Shown: positions 27,397 to 36,118 of the stretch, in pieces | How the letters are laid out: each line of letters begins with the position of its first letter | How positions within the stretch are numbered: position 1 is the stretch's first letter | DNA from: Okeania sp. SIO2C9 | GTDB lineage: Bacteria; Cyanobacteriota; Cyanobacteriia; Cyanobacteriales; Microcoleaceae | DNA: 64,000 nucleotides | Reading direction: 5' to 3' | Assembly: GCF_010672455.1 (NCBI RefSeq) | Contig: NZ_JAAHGO010000012.1 | Location: forward strand, 133,455-197,454 | Notes under the pieces: model-generated | What the model saw: only the letters and a program-made list of their open reading frames with translations | Told to the model about the DNA's origin: nothing | Database searches by the model: none | Position numbers and translations under genes: made by a program

Positions 27397-28903
27397 CTCC
27401 GAAATTTGTAGCAGTGCTTTCTAAAGCTTCTTCCCAAGTTTGAGCAATATCGACAATTAAACCTCTTTCTGCTTGGGGAAGTTTATCAGCATCATCTAGA
27501 ATTTCTTTTAATTGACCTATAGCTATAGCAAGGGGAAATCCACGAGCTGACTTTGAGGTAGCTTTTACAATAAGTTGCGTATATTCAACAACGCGACACA
27601 AACCTTTGAGTGCTTCCCAGGTCGTGGGACGTAGATGAGGTTCAGGTGGAAAGTTGGGAATTTGTACTTCGGCAATGGCATCAGGAGATGTTGCTGTTTG
27701 AAATTGAGTTAGGATTTGAGCTAGTAGAAACATTTCCTCGCTGTAGATGTAGAAAAGAGAGCGTACTTTTTCAAATGCTGCTGTCGCTTTTTCGGGTTTC
27801 TGTTTGTAGAGATGCCAGAAACCTGTAGAAACTTCATTAGATACAGACATAACAAGTTTCCAGTCATAGGGATTTTCTGCTAGTTGAGCAACTCGCTCAA
27901 CAATCTGTCGTTGAGGAAGTTCTGCTAAAACCTGATTGATAGCATTAACAACCGGGGTAGATTGTGAGCTATATCTTAAAAGTTGATCGATGTTTTCTAA
28001 AGCTACTTGCCAATCTTTTCTCAACCAAAATTTGATCTGATTTGTCAGTAAAGGTAGAGGAATAGGAGTGATTCGAGGTATCAGAAAACTAGGATTATGA
28101 ATAGATATCAAGTATAGTGGTATCCCAATTAACCAGTTTTCTGGGCGCAAAATCGCCAAGCCCAACGCCACGGGGAACACCACGCCCAAAGCCACGCCGG
28201 ACATCACGCCGGACTTCACACCGAAGGTTATGGCGAAAATTACACTGAATGTCACACTGGCATTTATAATGGTATTCACAGTTTTGACTACACTTTCTGC
28301 CATGCCTCCCGAAAAGTAGGGTGCCACACCTCCTACCACACCAAACTCCACACTTCCTGCTACGCCGAGCGCCACGCCTAACACCGCACTTCCCGCTGCA
28401 ACCCTCACTACCCCTTCCGGAAAGTTAAGCGCTATGTAGAGCGCCATGTCGAGCGCTACGCCTAACACCACGCCTAACACCACGGCCTCCGCTACGCGTT
28501 TCGCCACGTCTCCCGGAAGGTCGAACACCATGCTGAACACCATGGCTCCCACTACACCTCCCGCCACAGGAAACCAATCAATCATAGAATTTGTTCGCAG
28601 CAGCAATACACAAAATAAATAGGGAACACAAACAGTCAAAATTAATCCCTGAAACCATAATTTCAATTGGTTAGGATGCTGGAACAAAAATTCTAGCTTA
28701 CTTTTCCAGGTTGTTTGTTTCGCTAAACCTTCTCCCCCCCCGTAATTTTCCACATACCACCGCAACGCCTGGGGAAAGAAAAACACCCAATACAACAACC
28801 GCAAATAATCCAAAGGATTCCAAATAGATAGAGGTCGCTTCAATTGTGGTGCTAGATCCAGACGGGGAACAGAATCGTTGTTTTTTTTCATTATTGTTGG
28901 CAA
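27383..28903 (-). CDS. Val/Gly-repeat multispanning membrane protein, operon partner of ATPase
   Basis: The 506-residue protein has an N-terminal cytoplasmic segment, a membrane span near 85-103 (LWFQGLILTVCVPYLFCVLL), then a long hydrophobic region to about residue 270 built from short G-V-x-x-G-V repeats, for example VLGVVLGVALDMALYIAL, GSAVLGVALGVAGSVEFGVV and GVKSGVMSGVALGVVFPVAL. The matching DNA has repeated CACGCCTAACACCACG-like units. The remaining 230 residues are soluble and helical (LPQRQIVERVAQLAENPYDW). No family name is recognised. The repeat region could form a compact bundle or vary in length by slippage. It is translated just before the ATPase and shares a 14-base overlap with it. 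Confidence 0.8.
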   Translation of the reverse strand: MPTIMKKNNDSVPRLDLAPQLKRPLSIWNPLDYLRLLYWVFFFPQALRWYVENYGGGEGLAKQTTWKSKLEFLFQHPNQLKLWFQGLILTVCVPYLFCVLLLRTNSMIDWFPVAGGVVGAMVFSMVFDLPGDVAKRVAEAVVLGVVLGVALDMALYIALNFPEGVVRVAAGSAVLGVALGVAGSVEFGVVGGVAPYFSGGMAESVVKTVNTIINASVTFSVIFAITFGVKSGVMSGVALGVVFPVALGLAILRPENWLIGIPLYLISIHNPSFLIPRITPIPLPLLTNQIKFWLRKDWQVALENIDQLLRYSSQSTPVVNAINQVLAELPQRQIVERVAQLAENPYDWKLVMSVSNEVSTGFWHLYKQKPEKATAAFEKVRSLFYIYSEEMFLLAQILTQFQTATSPDAIAEVQIPNFPPEPHLRPTTWEALKGLCRVVEYTQLIVKATSKSARGFPLAIAIGQLKEILDDADKLPQAERGLIVDIAQTWEEALESTATNFGDVYY

Positions 28904-28927
28904 ATAGGTTATAAAATTAATAGAATT

Positions 28928-29016
28928 AGGACTTACGCAGATAAGCTATATATAGTGGTAAAAACTATTGGCCAATAGTCTTGGCACTCTATAAATAGTG
29001 CCTTTGCGTAAGTCCT
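28928..29016. mobile_element. M5 MITE (short)
   Basis: A perfect inverted pair AGGACTTACGCA / TGCGTAAGTCCT bounds 89 bp. It has no coding content. A second member is at 44283-44395. The rest of 28904-29243 holds a TTGCGCAGC/GCTGCGCAA-rich small-repeat patch and no gene. Confidence 0.75.
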
Positions 29017-29243
29017 GAGAATAAGACTTATATCAAATCTGGATAATTTGTTATTATAGTCATTGCGACTGGAACGCAGTGGAAGGAAGCAATCTCAGAG
29101 GTATCGAGAGATTGCCTCGCTGCCGCTCGCAATGACAGAATTACATTTTTTTGGGAGTTTGAGATTGCTTTCCTGACGGAATGCTGCGCAAACGCTGCCG
29201 TTTGCTATCGCAAAGCTGCGCTAACGCAATGACAGAACTACTT

Positions 29244-29879
29244 TTATTCCAAAATTCCCACAAGCACATCAACCAAAGCCTCCACATCCCCAGGAACTCT
29301 CAAAGAATCAATATTTTGCTGAATTAAACGTTGTTTTTTATCCAAAATACCAAATATCCAAAGTTCGCCCATAGTCACACAACCAAAAATTAAATCCTGT
29401 TCCGGTTCCCATTCAGATAATGCAATTAACTCCACAGCTAACTGCGTAAAACCTCGCGTCATATCCTCATGTTTTGCTTCAATTACTAACAGTTGAGAAT
29501 TAGATTGTAGCAAGTAATCAAGATTACCCTTTAACCTTTCATTCACACTCAAAGGATATTCAATTCTGAGCTGACATTGACAGTACCGAGCAACCTCTAA
29601 GAGGTTGTCTGAGAAGTCCCTTATGCTACATCACTCGCCCCCTAAATCCCCCAAAATTGGGGGACTTTTACCAGCTAATAGATTCTTGTTCCCCCCATAA
29701 TTGGGGCGCTAGGGGGGCAAAATTCAGTATTAAACAACTTTTCAAACATCCTCTATTCGCTGACGTAACTCTGGCAAACGTTCCAGTTGGCGATTTGAAG
29801 TAGGTAAAGACAATTTTGTTCTTTGGAAACTGTAGTTAAATTCAGCTAAAATATCGTCAATTTCATAAGTCAACTTCAT
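29244..29879 (-). pseudogene. Restriction-nuclease-like gene interrupted by a TA-inserting MITE
   Basis: Piece 1 (29879-29754) encodes MKLTYEIDDILAEFNYSFQR, then LSLPTSNRQLERLPELRQRI. Piece 2 (29600-29244) encodes VARYCQCQLRIEYPLSVNER, then GNLDYLLQSNSQLLVIEAKH with the D-x(n)-E-x-K pattern of PD-(D/E)XK nucleases, ending DVLVGILE. Removing the 153-bp element restores LRQRIEVARYCQ. Similar small proteins in cyanobacteria are annotated as restriction-subunit-like; function is unknown. Piece 2 has a GTG/ATG-like internal start but would lack the N-terminal helix. Confidence 0.85.
29601..29753. mobile_element. MITE with 17-bp inverted ends in the nuclease-like gene
   Basis: The ends GAGGTTGTCTGAGAAGT and ACTTTTCAAACATCCTC are imperfect inverted repeats with TA next to each end, consistent with TA target duplication as in IS630/Tc1-like elements. 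The interior is a near-palindrome of CCCCCAAAATTGGGGG-type sequence. A similar interior occurs at 31390-31470. Confidence 0.75.
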
Positions 29880-30015
29880 AATGGATAATGGATAATTGAT
29901 AATGGATAATTACTTCTCCCTTTTAGGGAGAGGATTGACTAAAAGGAAAAAAATTATTTTCTCTTGGTCGAGGGGAGGCTTTTAACCTCAATTATTTAAT
30001 TATTAATTATTCGAT
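29880..30015 (-). repeat. HBR repeat, copy J (short form)
   Basis: On the minus strand it starts at ATCGAATAATTAATAATT, contains AGGTTAAAAGCCTCCCC and CAATCCTCTCC, and ends in TTATCCA heptamers. It sits just upstream of the broken nuclease-like gene. Confidence 0.7.
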
Positions 30016-30050
30016 AATAATCAACCACATTAAAAAAATGATAACCCTGT

Positions 30051-30074
30051 AGGGACGTTCCATGGAACGTCCCT
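30051..30074. repeat. Perfect 24-bp palindrome
   Basis: AGGGACGTTCCA is followed directly by its reverse complement TGGAACGTCCCT. The same palindrome recurs at 58523-58550, extended to 28 bp, and a variant at 25830-25849. It could be a very small dispersed element or a hairpin. Confidence 0.85.
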
Positions 30075-30097
30075 GCAACATTATTACTATAATTTCA

Positions 30098-30400
30098 TCA
30101 ATTTTCTCCTCCAAATCTCGCTAATAATTCGTCACGAGATAAGTGAGATAACTGTAAAATTGTCCTATTAAAATCTTCTTTTGGCAATCCCATAATCTGT
30201 TCAATAATTACCTCTAGTTGACTATCTAATTTGCCAAAGCGAAATACAAGCAAGCTTTCGAGCATTTCTTGATACCCTTTTTGTCTTCTTAGTTGTATAT
30301 CTAGTTGTATACCTCGTTGTATACCTTGTTGTCTTCCTTCTTGTTTTTCCAACTGAGTAACCTCTTCTAAAGGTTGAGTAAAAAGTAGTGATAATCTCAT
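30098..30400 (-). CDS. Truncated Rpn-like C-terminal protein (partial tandem duplicate)
   Basis: This 100-residue frame begins MRLSLLFTQPLEEVTQ and repeats the C-terminal third of the upstream gene, including EMLESLLVFRFG and LPKEDFNRTILQL and the ending DELLARFGGEN. Between is a repeat-expanded linker (GRQQGIQRGIQLDIQLRR) made by a CTAGTTGTAT-like short tandem repeat. It starts on the stop codon of the upstream gene (ATGA overlap), so it may be translated by coupling. It lacks any nuclease core. Confidence 0.6.
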   Translation of the reverse strand: MRLSLLFTQPLEEVTQLEKQEGRQQGIQRGIQLDIQLRRQKGYQEMLESLLVFRFGKLDSQLEVIIEQIMGLPKEDFNRTILQLSHLSRDELLARFGGEN

Positions 30401-31299
30401 TTCTCTCCTCCAAATCTAGCTAATAGTTCGTCACGAGATAGACTATTTAACTGTAAAATTGTCCTATTAAAATCTTCTTTTGGCAACTCCATAATCTGTT
30501 GAATAATTACCTCTAGCTGGTTATCTAATTGGCCAAAGCGAAACACAAGTAAGCTTTCAAGCATTTCTCGACGTTCTTCTTGTCTTCCCGACTGAGTAGC
30601 CTCTTCTAAACGTTGGGAAAAAAGTGGTGATAATCTCATAATTAACTCCCTATCTTCTGGATCTTTATCTGGATTTGCTTCTATATTACTCAGCAAATCT
30701 GCTAATAACAATAAAGCATTTTCTCGATGGATATTATCCTTGGGTAATGCTTCTAATTCATCAATAGCTTGAGACTGTACTTTTCCCCTACCTAATATTC
30801 TTAGCCATAGAGTTTCTGGAGTTTTTGGTAATTGATGAATCACTACTATTGCTGTGCGGAAATATTCTCCTAAAAAGTAAATTCCCGAACACCAGTTTTC
30901 TTCATCTAAAGTAGCTTTAAATCCATTTAATATATTCTGAGAAGCTGTAGGAGTTAATATCCATAATTTCGGATAATCATCCATATAAATACGAGTTTTA
31001 TTTCGGTTCGCTTCCCGTTTCATTTCTCCTTTAACTTCCAGTAATTTGAGAAGACAACTATCAATTTCATCAGGGGTGACAGGATTACGATAAGGTTCAA
31101 ATAAAGCTGAAGTTGTAGCCAAACTACCTAATAATCCTAATTCTTCTGGATTTCCTTGAAGTTGTGGTTGGGGTGAAAACCAAACATCTATTTGTCTAAC
31201 CTCTCCTCGAACTTCACGGGGTGCTTTTACTTCCCCAATACTTGATAGTAATTCTTCTAAATATTGTTTGGCAAATTGATCGTGGGGAAATATAGTCAT
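30397..31299 (-). CDS. Rpn/DUF4351-like hypothetical protein
   Basis: The 300-residue protein belongs to a cyanobacterial group with the N-terminus FPHDQFAKQYLEELLSSIGE and VRQIDVWFSPQPQ. The segment SCLLKLLEVKGEMKREANR gives a possible E-x-K nuclease motif after the D in QIDVWF. The C-terminus has the regulator-like tail EMLESLLVFRFGQLDNQLEV and LPKEDFNRTILQLNSLSRDE, shared with Rpn-type proteins. I infer a PD-(D/E)XK relative; this has not been shown for the group. The gene overlaps by four bases with a duplicate of its own 3' third. Confidence 0.75.
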   Translation of the reverse strand: MTIFPHDQFAKQYLEELLSSIGEVKAPREVRGEVRQIDVWFSPQPQLQGNPEELGLLGSLATTSALFEPYRNPVTPDEIDSCLLKLLEVKGEMKREANRNKTRIYMDDYPKLWILTPTASQNILNGFKATLDEENWCSGIYFLGEYFRTAIVVIHQLPKTPETLWLRILGRGKVQSQAIDELEALPKDNIHRENALLLLADLLSNIEANPDKDPEDRELIMRLSPLFSQRLEEATQSGRQEERREMLESLLVFRFGQLDNQLEVIIQQIMELPKEDFNRTILQLNSLSRDELLARFGGEK

Positions 31300-31369
31300 T
31301 TTAGTTATTGTAGGAGGGAATAGGGAATAAAGAACAGTTGGAACTATACCTCATAGATTAAAGAAATAC

Positions 31370-31518
31370 GGCGTTGCTGATTCTGGGTATGATGCAAGCC
31401 CCCCGAGCAAGCCAAAATTGGGGGGAATAAAACTCTAAAATCCCCCAAAATTGGGGGATGCGCGGGGGCTTGACCAGAAGCAAACAATCGCAAATTCATA
31501 CTTCAATTCAGCAACGCC
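31370..31518. mobile_element. M6 MITE
   Basis: The ends GGCGTTGCTGAAT-like (GGCGTTGCTGATT) and AATTCAGCAACGCC are inverted repeats around 149 bp. The interior carries CCCCCAAAATTGGGGG hairpin sequence. It lies just downstream of the STAND ATPase stop. Confidence 0.7.
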
Positions 31519-31525
31519 AGAAATA

Positions 31526-32632
31526 CTATAGCTTTTTCTTCTCAAATTTTTCATAACATAGACGCATTACTTCAATAGGATAGCCACCACTTGTTTTAAT
31601 AATCTCTAAAATCTCATCCTCACTAAACTTAATTTCTTGATATTCTTGCTCTAAAAAATCAGCCTGAAGGCGACTTTCAATAAAAGCACGAATAGTTTCC
31701 TCATTCCAGGGTTCCAGATATTCTTCAATACAAATATTTTTAAATGGAGAAGTTTTATCCCCGCTATCTGGAAATAAAATATCTAGTCTTTTAGAAGCAG
31801 CAACTACCAAACGTAAAGGAGGAACAATATCATTTGCTAAAGCGCGTAACTGACTACGAAGTTGATTAGTAAACCAGTCATAACTCATATTTTCTACCAC
31901 ATCAAGCAATAGTAAAATTCGATATTTCTTGATATTTCTATTTAATTTATAACCACTACACTTTTCAATACCAACTTCATCACAAAGTGCTGCATAAAAA
32001 TCATCATCACTATGAATATGCTGCAAATCTATATATATTGGCCTTCGAGGTTGCCGGAGATACTGAGTAGCTTTTTGAGCGATCGCCTTCAACAGAGAAG
32101 ATTTTCCCACTCCACTATTGCCAATAATAGCAATACTACTACCACTATTAAGTACCTCAAAAATTCTATTAATTTCTCGCTCTCTATTAAAAAATAATTT
32201 TGGATTATCTATAATTCCTGTCAATGGAATAAAAGGATTAGAAACTTGTTGTTGAGATTCTGGTAAAACATCAAAATTGTTAACAGTAGAAACTTTTTGT
32301 GGAAATTCTGTTAAAATATCAGGATTTTCTTTTCGAGTATACCAAGTTTCATATTCTCTTTTCAGCCAATTGAAGATTTCTTTATATTTACCTTTTCTAT
32401 CATGGTCTATATCTTTACAAATAATTTTTAATTGACGAAAAACTGCTTTTCTGTAGTACCCAAGTGTGTCTTTCGAGTAATTGCTAAGGAATTGCTCGCG
32501 AAATTTTTCTTCCGTCAAATTTTCATTTTTTATGTCAAATCTCTTTAAAAAAAATTCTCTATCTTCACCCTTCAAATCAGCTTCCTTAGCAATAGTTATC
32601 AAAAATTTATCCCACTGTTCAAAGTTCCTCAT
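31526..32632 (-). CDS. Small STAND ATPase with N-terminal effector-associated-like domain
   Basis: The 368-residue protein has an N-terminal helical domain of about 100 residues (MRNFEQWDKFLITIAKEADL ... YYRKAVFRQLKIICKDI) that looks like an adaptor rather than an enzyme. After a linker there is a nucleotide-binding domain: FFNREREINRIFEVL, Walker A GNSGVGKS (171-178), and Walker B ILLLLD with D244. The end (EIIKTSGGYPIEVMRLCYEK) matches the GxP/helical part of STAND proteins. No C-terminal sensor repeats follow, so it is short for the class; it might need a partner. A small zinc-ribbon gene lies divergently 200 bases upstream. A role in signalling or conflict is inferred from the class only. 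Confidence 0.82.
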   Translation of the reverse strand: MRNFEQWDKFLITIAKEADLKGEDREFFLKRFDIKNENLTEEKFREQFLSNYSKDTLGYYRKAVFRQLKIICKDIDHDRKGKYKEIFNWLKREYETWYTRKENPDILTEFPQKVSTVNNFDVLPESQQQVSNPFIPLTGIIDNPKLFFNREREINRIFEVLNSGSSIAIIGNSGVGKSSLLKAIAQKATQYLRQPRRPIYIDLQHIHSDDDFYAALCDEVGIEKCSGYKLNRNIKKYRILLLLDVVENMSYDWFTNQLRSQLRALANDIVPPLRLVVAASKRLDILFPDSGDKTSPFKNICIEEYLEPWNEETIRAFIESRLQADFLEQEYQEIKFSEDEILEIIKTSGGYPIEVMRLCYEKFEKKKL

Positions 32633-32835
32633 CAGTCTAATTTGTACTTTCTCTTCATTGAGTATAGCTGAAAATGTGCTTTTTCACAAAAGGGTAAATT
32701 ATTTACCCCAAATCACCTCAAATTACCCCAAATTACTCTTAATTAAAATTAGGGTAAAGTCAAAAAGTCTACCGTATAGTCAAATAAAAATTAGATATCC
32801 TGAAATTGTAGATTAATTTTAGGAACAAAAAAATT

Positions 32836-33033
32836 ATGCAAAAAGAATGTAACCAAAATAATTGTTTGTGGGTAAAAGATAACAACAACGGCAACCACTA
32901 TATGTGTCTTAAGTGTGGTAGAGAACGTTGGTTAAATAAGAGGAGATGGAAACTATCTGTACTATTAATTCTACTTAAATCTGGATTATTTATTGTACTC
33001 AAAACAGTGTTATCAGCACTTTTTCTGGATTGA
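32836..33033 (+). CDS. Small zinc-ribbon/membrane protein
   Basis: This 65-residue frame has two Cys pairs in the first 30 residues (MQKECNQNNCLW and YMCLKCGRERW), suitable for a zinc ribbon, then a basic stretch (LNKRRWK) and a C-terminal hydrophobic span (LSVLLILLKSGLFIVLKTVL). Such a layout is unlikely by chance. It is divergent from the STAND ATPase, and the shared 200-base region contains repeated AATTACCCC motifs that could be operators. I do not recognise a family. Confidence 0.55.
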   Translation: MQKECNQNNCLWVKDNNNGNHYMCLKCGRERWLNKRRWKLSVLLILLKSGLFIVLKTVLSALFLD

Positions 33034-33203
33034 AATTCCGTGAATAAACAAACATTAAAATCAGAGTTAAGTGGGTCGGTCTAATTAAAGGTTAAAAAAA
33101 TTGTAGGGGCAGGTTTAACCGAAAGCTTTGACGTAAAGCGCGGTCTATATCTAAAAATCCGCCCTCTAATATTGCTCAGAAGTCACGAGATTCAGAAATA
33201 GAA

Positions 33204-33325
33204 TAGGGGAAAAAGCGGATGCGACCCCGCGACGACGTTAGTCGCAAGCGGTCAGACCCCGCGCCGCCGTCAGGCGCAAGGGAATGCTGACCAAGAGAGG
33301 GAACGCGCACCAAGCAGGTTGAAAT
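33204..33325. repeat. GC-rich small-repeat patch
   Basis: The stretch AAAAAGCGGATGCGACCCCG, with GACGACGTTAGTCGC and GCCGCCGTCAGGCGC hairpins and GGAATGCTGACC, recurs in pieces at 37620-37715 and 43320-43600. The rest of 33034-33363 shows no gene. Confidence 0.6.
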
Positions 33326-33363
33326 TTTCTCCCCCACTCCCCTACTCCCTAGCCAAATGGGAA

Positions 33364-34731
33364 CTAAGCTCGCAAAACAAAGTCGTCTGCAGTTAAAGTT
33401 ACATCAGTACCTACATTAGCAAACTCGGCACCATTACCAAAACCTTCTGCGGTGCCATTTGGATTATAGAATACACTACCAGTTACAGTATTCTGAACAA
33501 TTAAAGCTTCAGAAGTAGCAGCAGCTTCATCCGATTCAACCACAGCAAATTCACCATCAACACTAAATCCTGCTTCAGCATCACTTTGGAGCGCAGCAAA
33601 AGTAGTCTTGTCAAGGAGTATCAAATCTTCTTGCTCTTGATTGAAGTCAGTAATTGTATCTACACCTACATCATCCGTCGAAAATGTATCATTAGTGTTG
33701 AAGATAAAGCGGTCTTTACTTGCACCACCAATGAGAGTATCGTCGCCAGCACCACCATTGATGCGATCGCGACCTTGACCACCACTTAAAATATCATCAC
33801 CATCACCACCAAGCAGAATATCGTTCCCAGTCCGACCTGCCAAAATATCATCGTCATCACCACCTCTGAGTAGGTCACTACCATTACCACCAACTAACCA
33901 GTCTCTTCCACCACGACCATTTAAAGTATCATTACCTCCAAGACCGGAGAGAAAATCCTCTGTCTCGAAACCGTCGATAAGCTCGCTGTCAGAACTACCG
34001 ACCGTATTTTGTAAAACACTGATGCGCGCTATTTCATTACCTTCACCATCATCTTCTGTGGTGAAATCAGCGTCAGGACGTGCTTGTAAAATATTCCCTT
34101 CTTCGTCGCTCTCTTCTCGCACACTGCCAATAAAACCAGGGTGTAACATAACAGTTCCATCTTCATCTACTCCTGTATCTGGAGCTTCTTGACCTAGCGC
34201 TGCTGTATTGTCAGGATCTTCGTCATTTAATTCTGTTCCTGCATCCCAGATATCTGTTCCATTAGCAACAAAATCTAGTCCTAAGAAATTTCCATTGTCA
34301 TCAAAAATTTCAAACCTAGTAGGATTTCCATTACCAGTGAAGGCATCATTACTAGGTAAGATCATGGAAGCATAACTAAAGTATCTGTCCTGACTTTCAT
34401 CTACGGTAAATCCCTCAACACCAATGTCTCCTTGGAAAAAATCCCTAAAATTGCTCCCCTCAACAACTGGCCCTTGAACTATTCCTTGAACAGTACCAGC
34501 TCCACTATCGTCAAATTCAGTAGATAAAGTAGTTGTAAATTCACCTGTTGGTTCGATAATAGCATCTTCAGCTAACCTTTCCAAACCAGGAGTAGCAGCT
34601 TCACTTGGATCTGAATTAAAAAGGTCAAAGTTTCCATCATGAAAACCCACCCACATCTGAGATAGGAATATACTGCTCTCTGCACTTTCTCCAGAAGCTA
34701 CATTCTCAACTAAAACTGTAATATCAGCCAT
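33364..34731 (-). CDS. Spondin-domain protein with RTX calcium-binding repeats
   Basis: The 455-residue acidic protein opens directly with a spondin-like domain (about 1-215; [54 protein letters not shown]). Residues about 250-335 hold tandem nonapeptide repeats of the GGxGxDxL type ([38 protein letters not shown]), which bind calcium in type I secreted proteins. The C-terminal third ([20 protein letters not shown]) is the usual post-RTX region. There is no cleavable signal peptide, as expected for type I export. A surface or extracellular adhesion role is likely. No transporter gene is adjacent. Confidence 0.9.
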   Translation of the reverse strand: MADITVLVENVASGESAESSIFLSQMWVGFHDGNFDLFNSDPSEAATPGLERLAEDAIIEPTGEFTTTLSTEFDDSGAGTVQGIVQGPVVEGSNFRDFFQGDIGVEGFTVDESQDRYFSYASMILPSNDAFTGNGNPTRFEIFDDNGNFLGLDFVANGTDIWDAGTELNDEDPDNTAALGQEAPDTGVDEDGTVMLHPGFIGSVREESDEEGNILQARPDADFTTEDDGEGNEIARISVLQNTVGSSDSELIDGFETEDFLSGLGGNDTLNGRGGRDWLVGGNGSDLLRGGDDDDILAGRTGNDILLGGDGDDILSGGQGRDRINGGAGDDTLIGGASKDRFIFNTNDTFSTDDVGVDTITDFNQEQEDLILLDKTTFAALQSDAEAGFSVDGEFAVVESDEAAATSEALIVQNTVTGSVFYNPNGTAEGFGNGAEFANVGTDVTLTADDFVLRA

Positions 34732-35093
34732 AAATTTTTTTCCTCAGTAATGACTAGATTGATCCACAAGAGTTTAGCATAGCAAATACAATTTGTGAAC
34801 AGATAGGATATATTTTTGCCTAGTTTTGATACATATCAACTAATTGAACTTGATTCAAATCAACTAATTCAGGCTCAATTGAAATGGAAAAAAATAAAAA
34901 TAATATCTAAAAAAATAAAATTAATTTAGTTTCTACTAAAAAAAATATTTGACGCTGCTGAATACAATGTAAGTGTCAGAATGGTACCAAATCATAGCAA
35001 ATCTCAAAAACTTTTCTATGTTTTCTTGAGCGGGGGAGTGGGGAAGATGGAGAGATGGGGAAATGGAGAGTGGGAGTAGTAAACATAAGAATA

Positions 35094-35256
35094 ATATCAA
35101 ATCCGGTAGCATCGGTGTAATTAGATGGTGAGATGGGGAGATGGGGAGTTAGAGAGATAGGGAGATAGGGAGATAGGGAGATGGGGAGTGAGAGAAATAT
35201 TTGGTAATGGTTGAAGATGGAAGATTTTTTTATACCGAATTAAACGGATTTGATAT
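35094..35256. mobile_element. M4 MITE
   Basis: The ends ATATCAAATCCGG and CGGATTTGATAT are inverted. The interior has AGATGGGG/AGATAGGG tandem repeats. The region 34732-35093 has no gene. Confidence 0.7.
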
Positions 35257-35350
35257 AATATACACTTACTGGCTAATAATAGCTATTAACATCATTGAAT
35301 CTTACTAATTACTAAATCATTGAAGTTTTGCATAAGTATAGAATTCTTTT

Positions 35351-35655
35351 TGAGGAGTGCGTTAACGAAGTCAGAAGTCAGAAGTTATATCAAATCCGGT
35401 AGCATCGGTGTTATTCAGTCTTTAAAGATAAGAGTCTATACTGTAGGGGCGAATGGCCATTCGCCCTTACCGATTGTATGACTATCAACAGAATTATATT
35501 ACTCCGAAGCCAACGGATTTGATATTAGAAGTCAGAAGTTAACCCACCCCTAGTCCCTCCCCCGACCGTGGAGGGGAAGTAGGGGATTTGAGAAAAGCTC
35601 CAAAAACCCGATCGCCTTAAAAGGCGGGGTTGCGCGACCCATATTATTTTGATAA
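35351..35655 (-). repeat. R1 repeat, copy 3, interrupted by M4
   Basis: Read on the minus strand it has GGGTCGCGCAACCCCGCCTT, a GGCGATCGGG variant, then TTCTGAC heptamers and TTCGTTAAC at the far end. An M4 element at 35387-35525 splits its heptamer tract (GAAGTTA ... TTAGAAG), probably with a TTA duplication. Confidence 0.65.
35387..35525. mobile_element. M4 MITE nested in R1
   Basis: The inverted ends ATATCAAATCCGG / AACGGATTTGATAT bound 139 bp. The interior contains the palindrome-like GGGGCGAATGGCCATTCGCC. TTA occurs at both junctions. Confidence 0.7.
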
Positions 35656-35736
35656 AAAGGATATTTTAACCCTTGCTATATAGCAATCCTAAATGATTTG
35701 TAAAAAATCTAAGGATATATAAAAACTCTGAAACTT

Positions 35737-35870
35737 TTACCGAAAAATTGTGGGTATGCGCCTCCCCTTGATCGGGGATAATAAATAAAATTTTTCATCT
35801 CTTTGTCAATCCTATCCGTTTCCAAGGAGAGGTAATTATTAATTATTCATTATTAGTTCTTCATTATTGA
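35737..35870 (+). repeat. HBR repeat, copy K (short form)
   Basis: It starts TTACCGAAAAATTGTGGG, contains CCTCCCCTTGATCGGGGA and CAATCCTATCC, then GGAGAGGTAATTA and TTATTCA-like heptamers. The stretch to 36118 shows only GC-rich small repeats. Confidence 0.8.
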
Positions 35871-36118
35871 ACCTTGTTCCCTAAATTCAAAGATATTTTT
35901 ACCTGCAACTGAAATAGGATTGCTATAGCAAGGAACGAGTTGGTTAGGAAATAGACTGATGATCAAACCTAGAAATCCTTTTTCCACTCTTGCCTGTTCC
36001 CTCACACCGAGTGCGCTACCAGATGCTAGGTTGGCTTGCGAATGCACCCACAGGTGGCGCTTTGTTCAGACCTCTGTCGCACCCCGCGGTGTCGCACCGC
36101 TGTTCCCTGCTATATGAA

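Noticed and set aside
35853..36047. 64-codon minus-strand frame downstream of murI
   Set aside because: It is composed of small-repeat sequence and shares no recognisable family.
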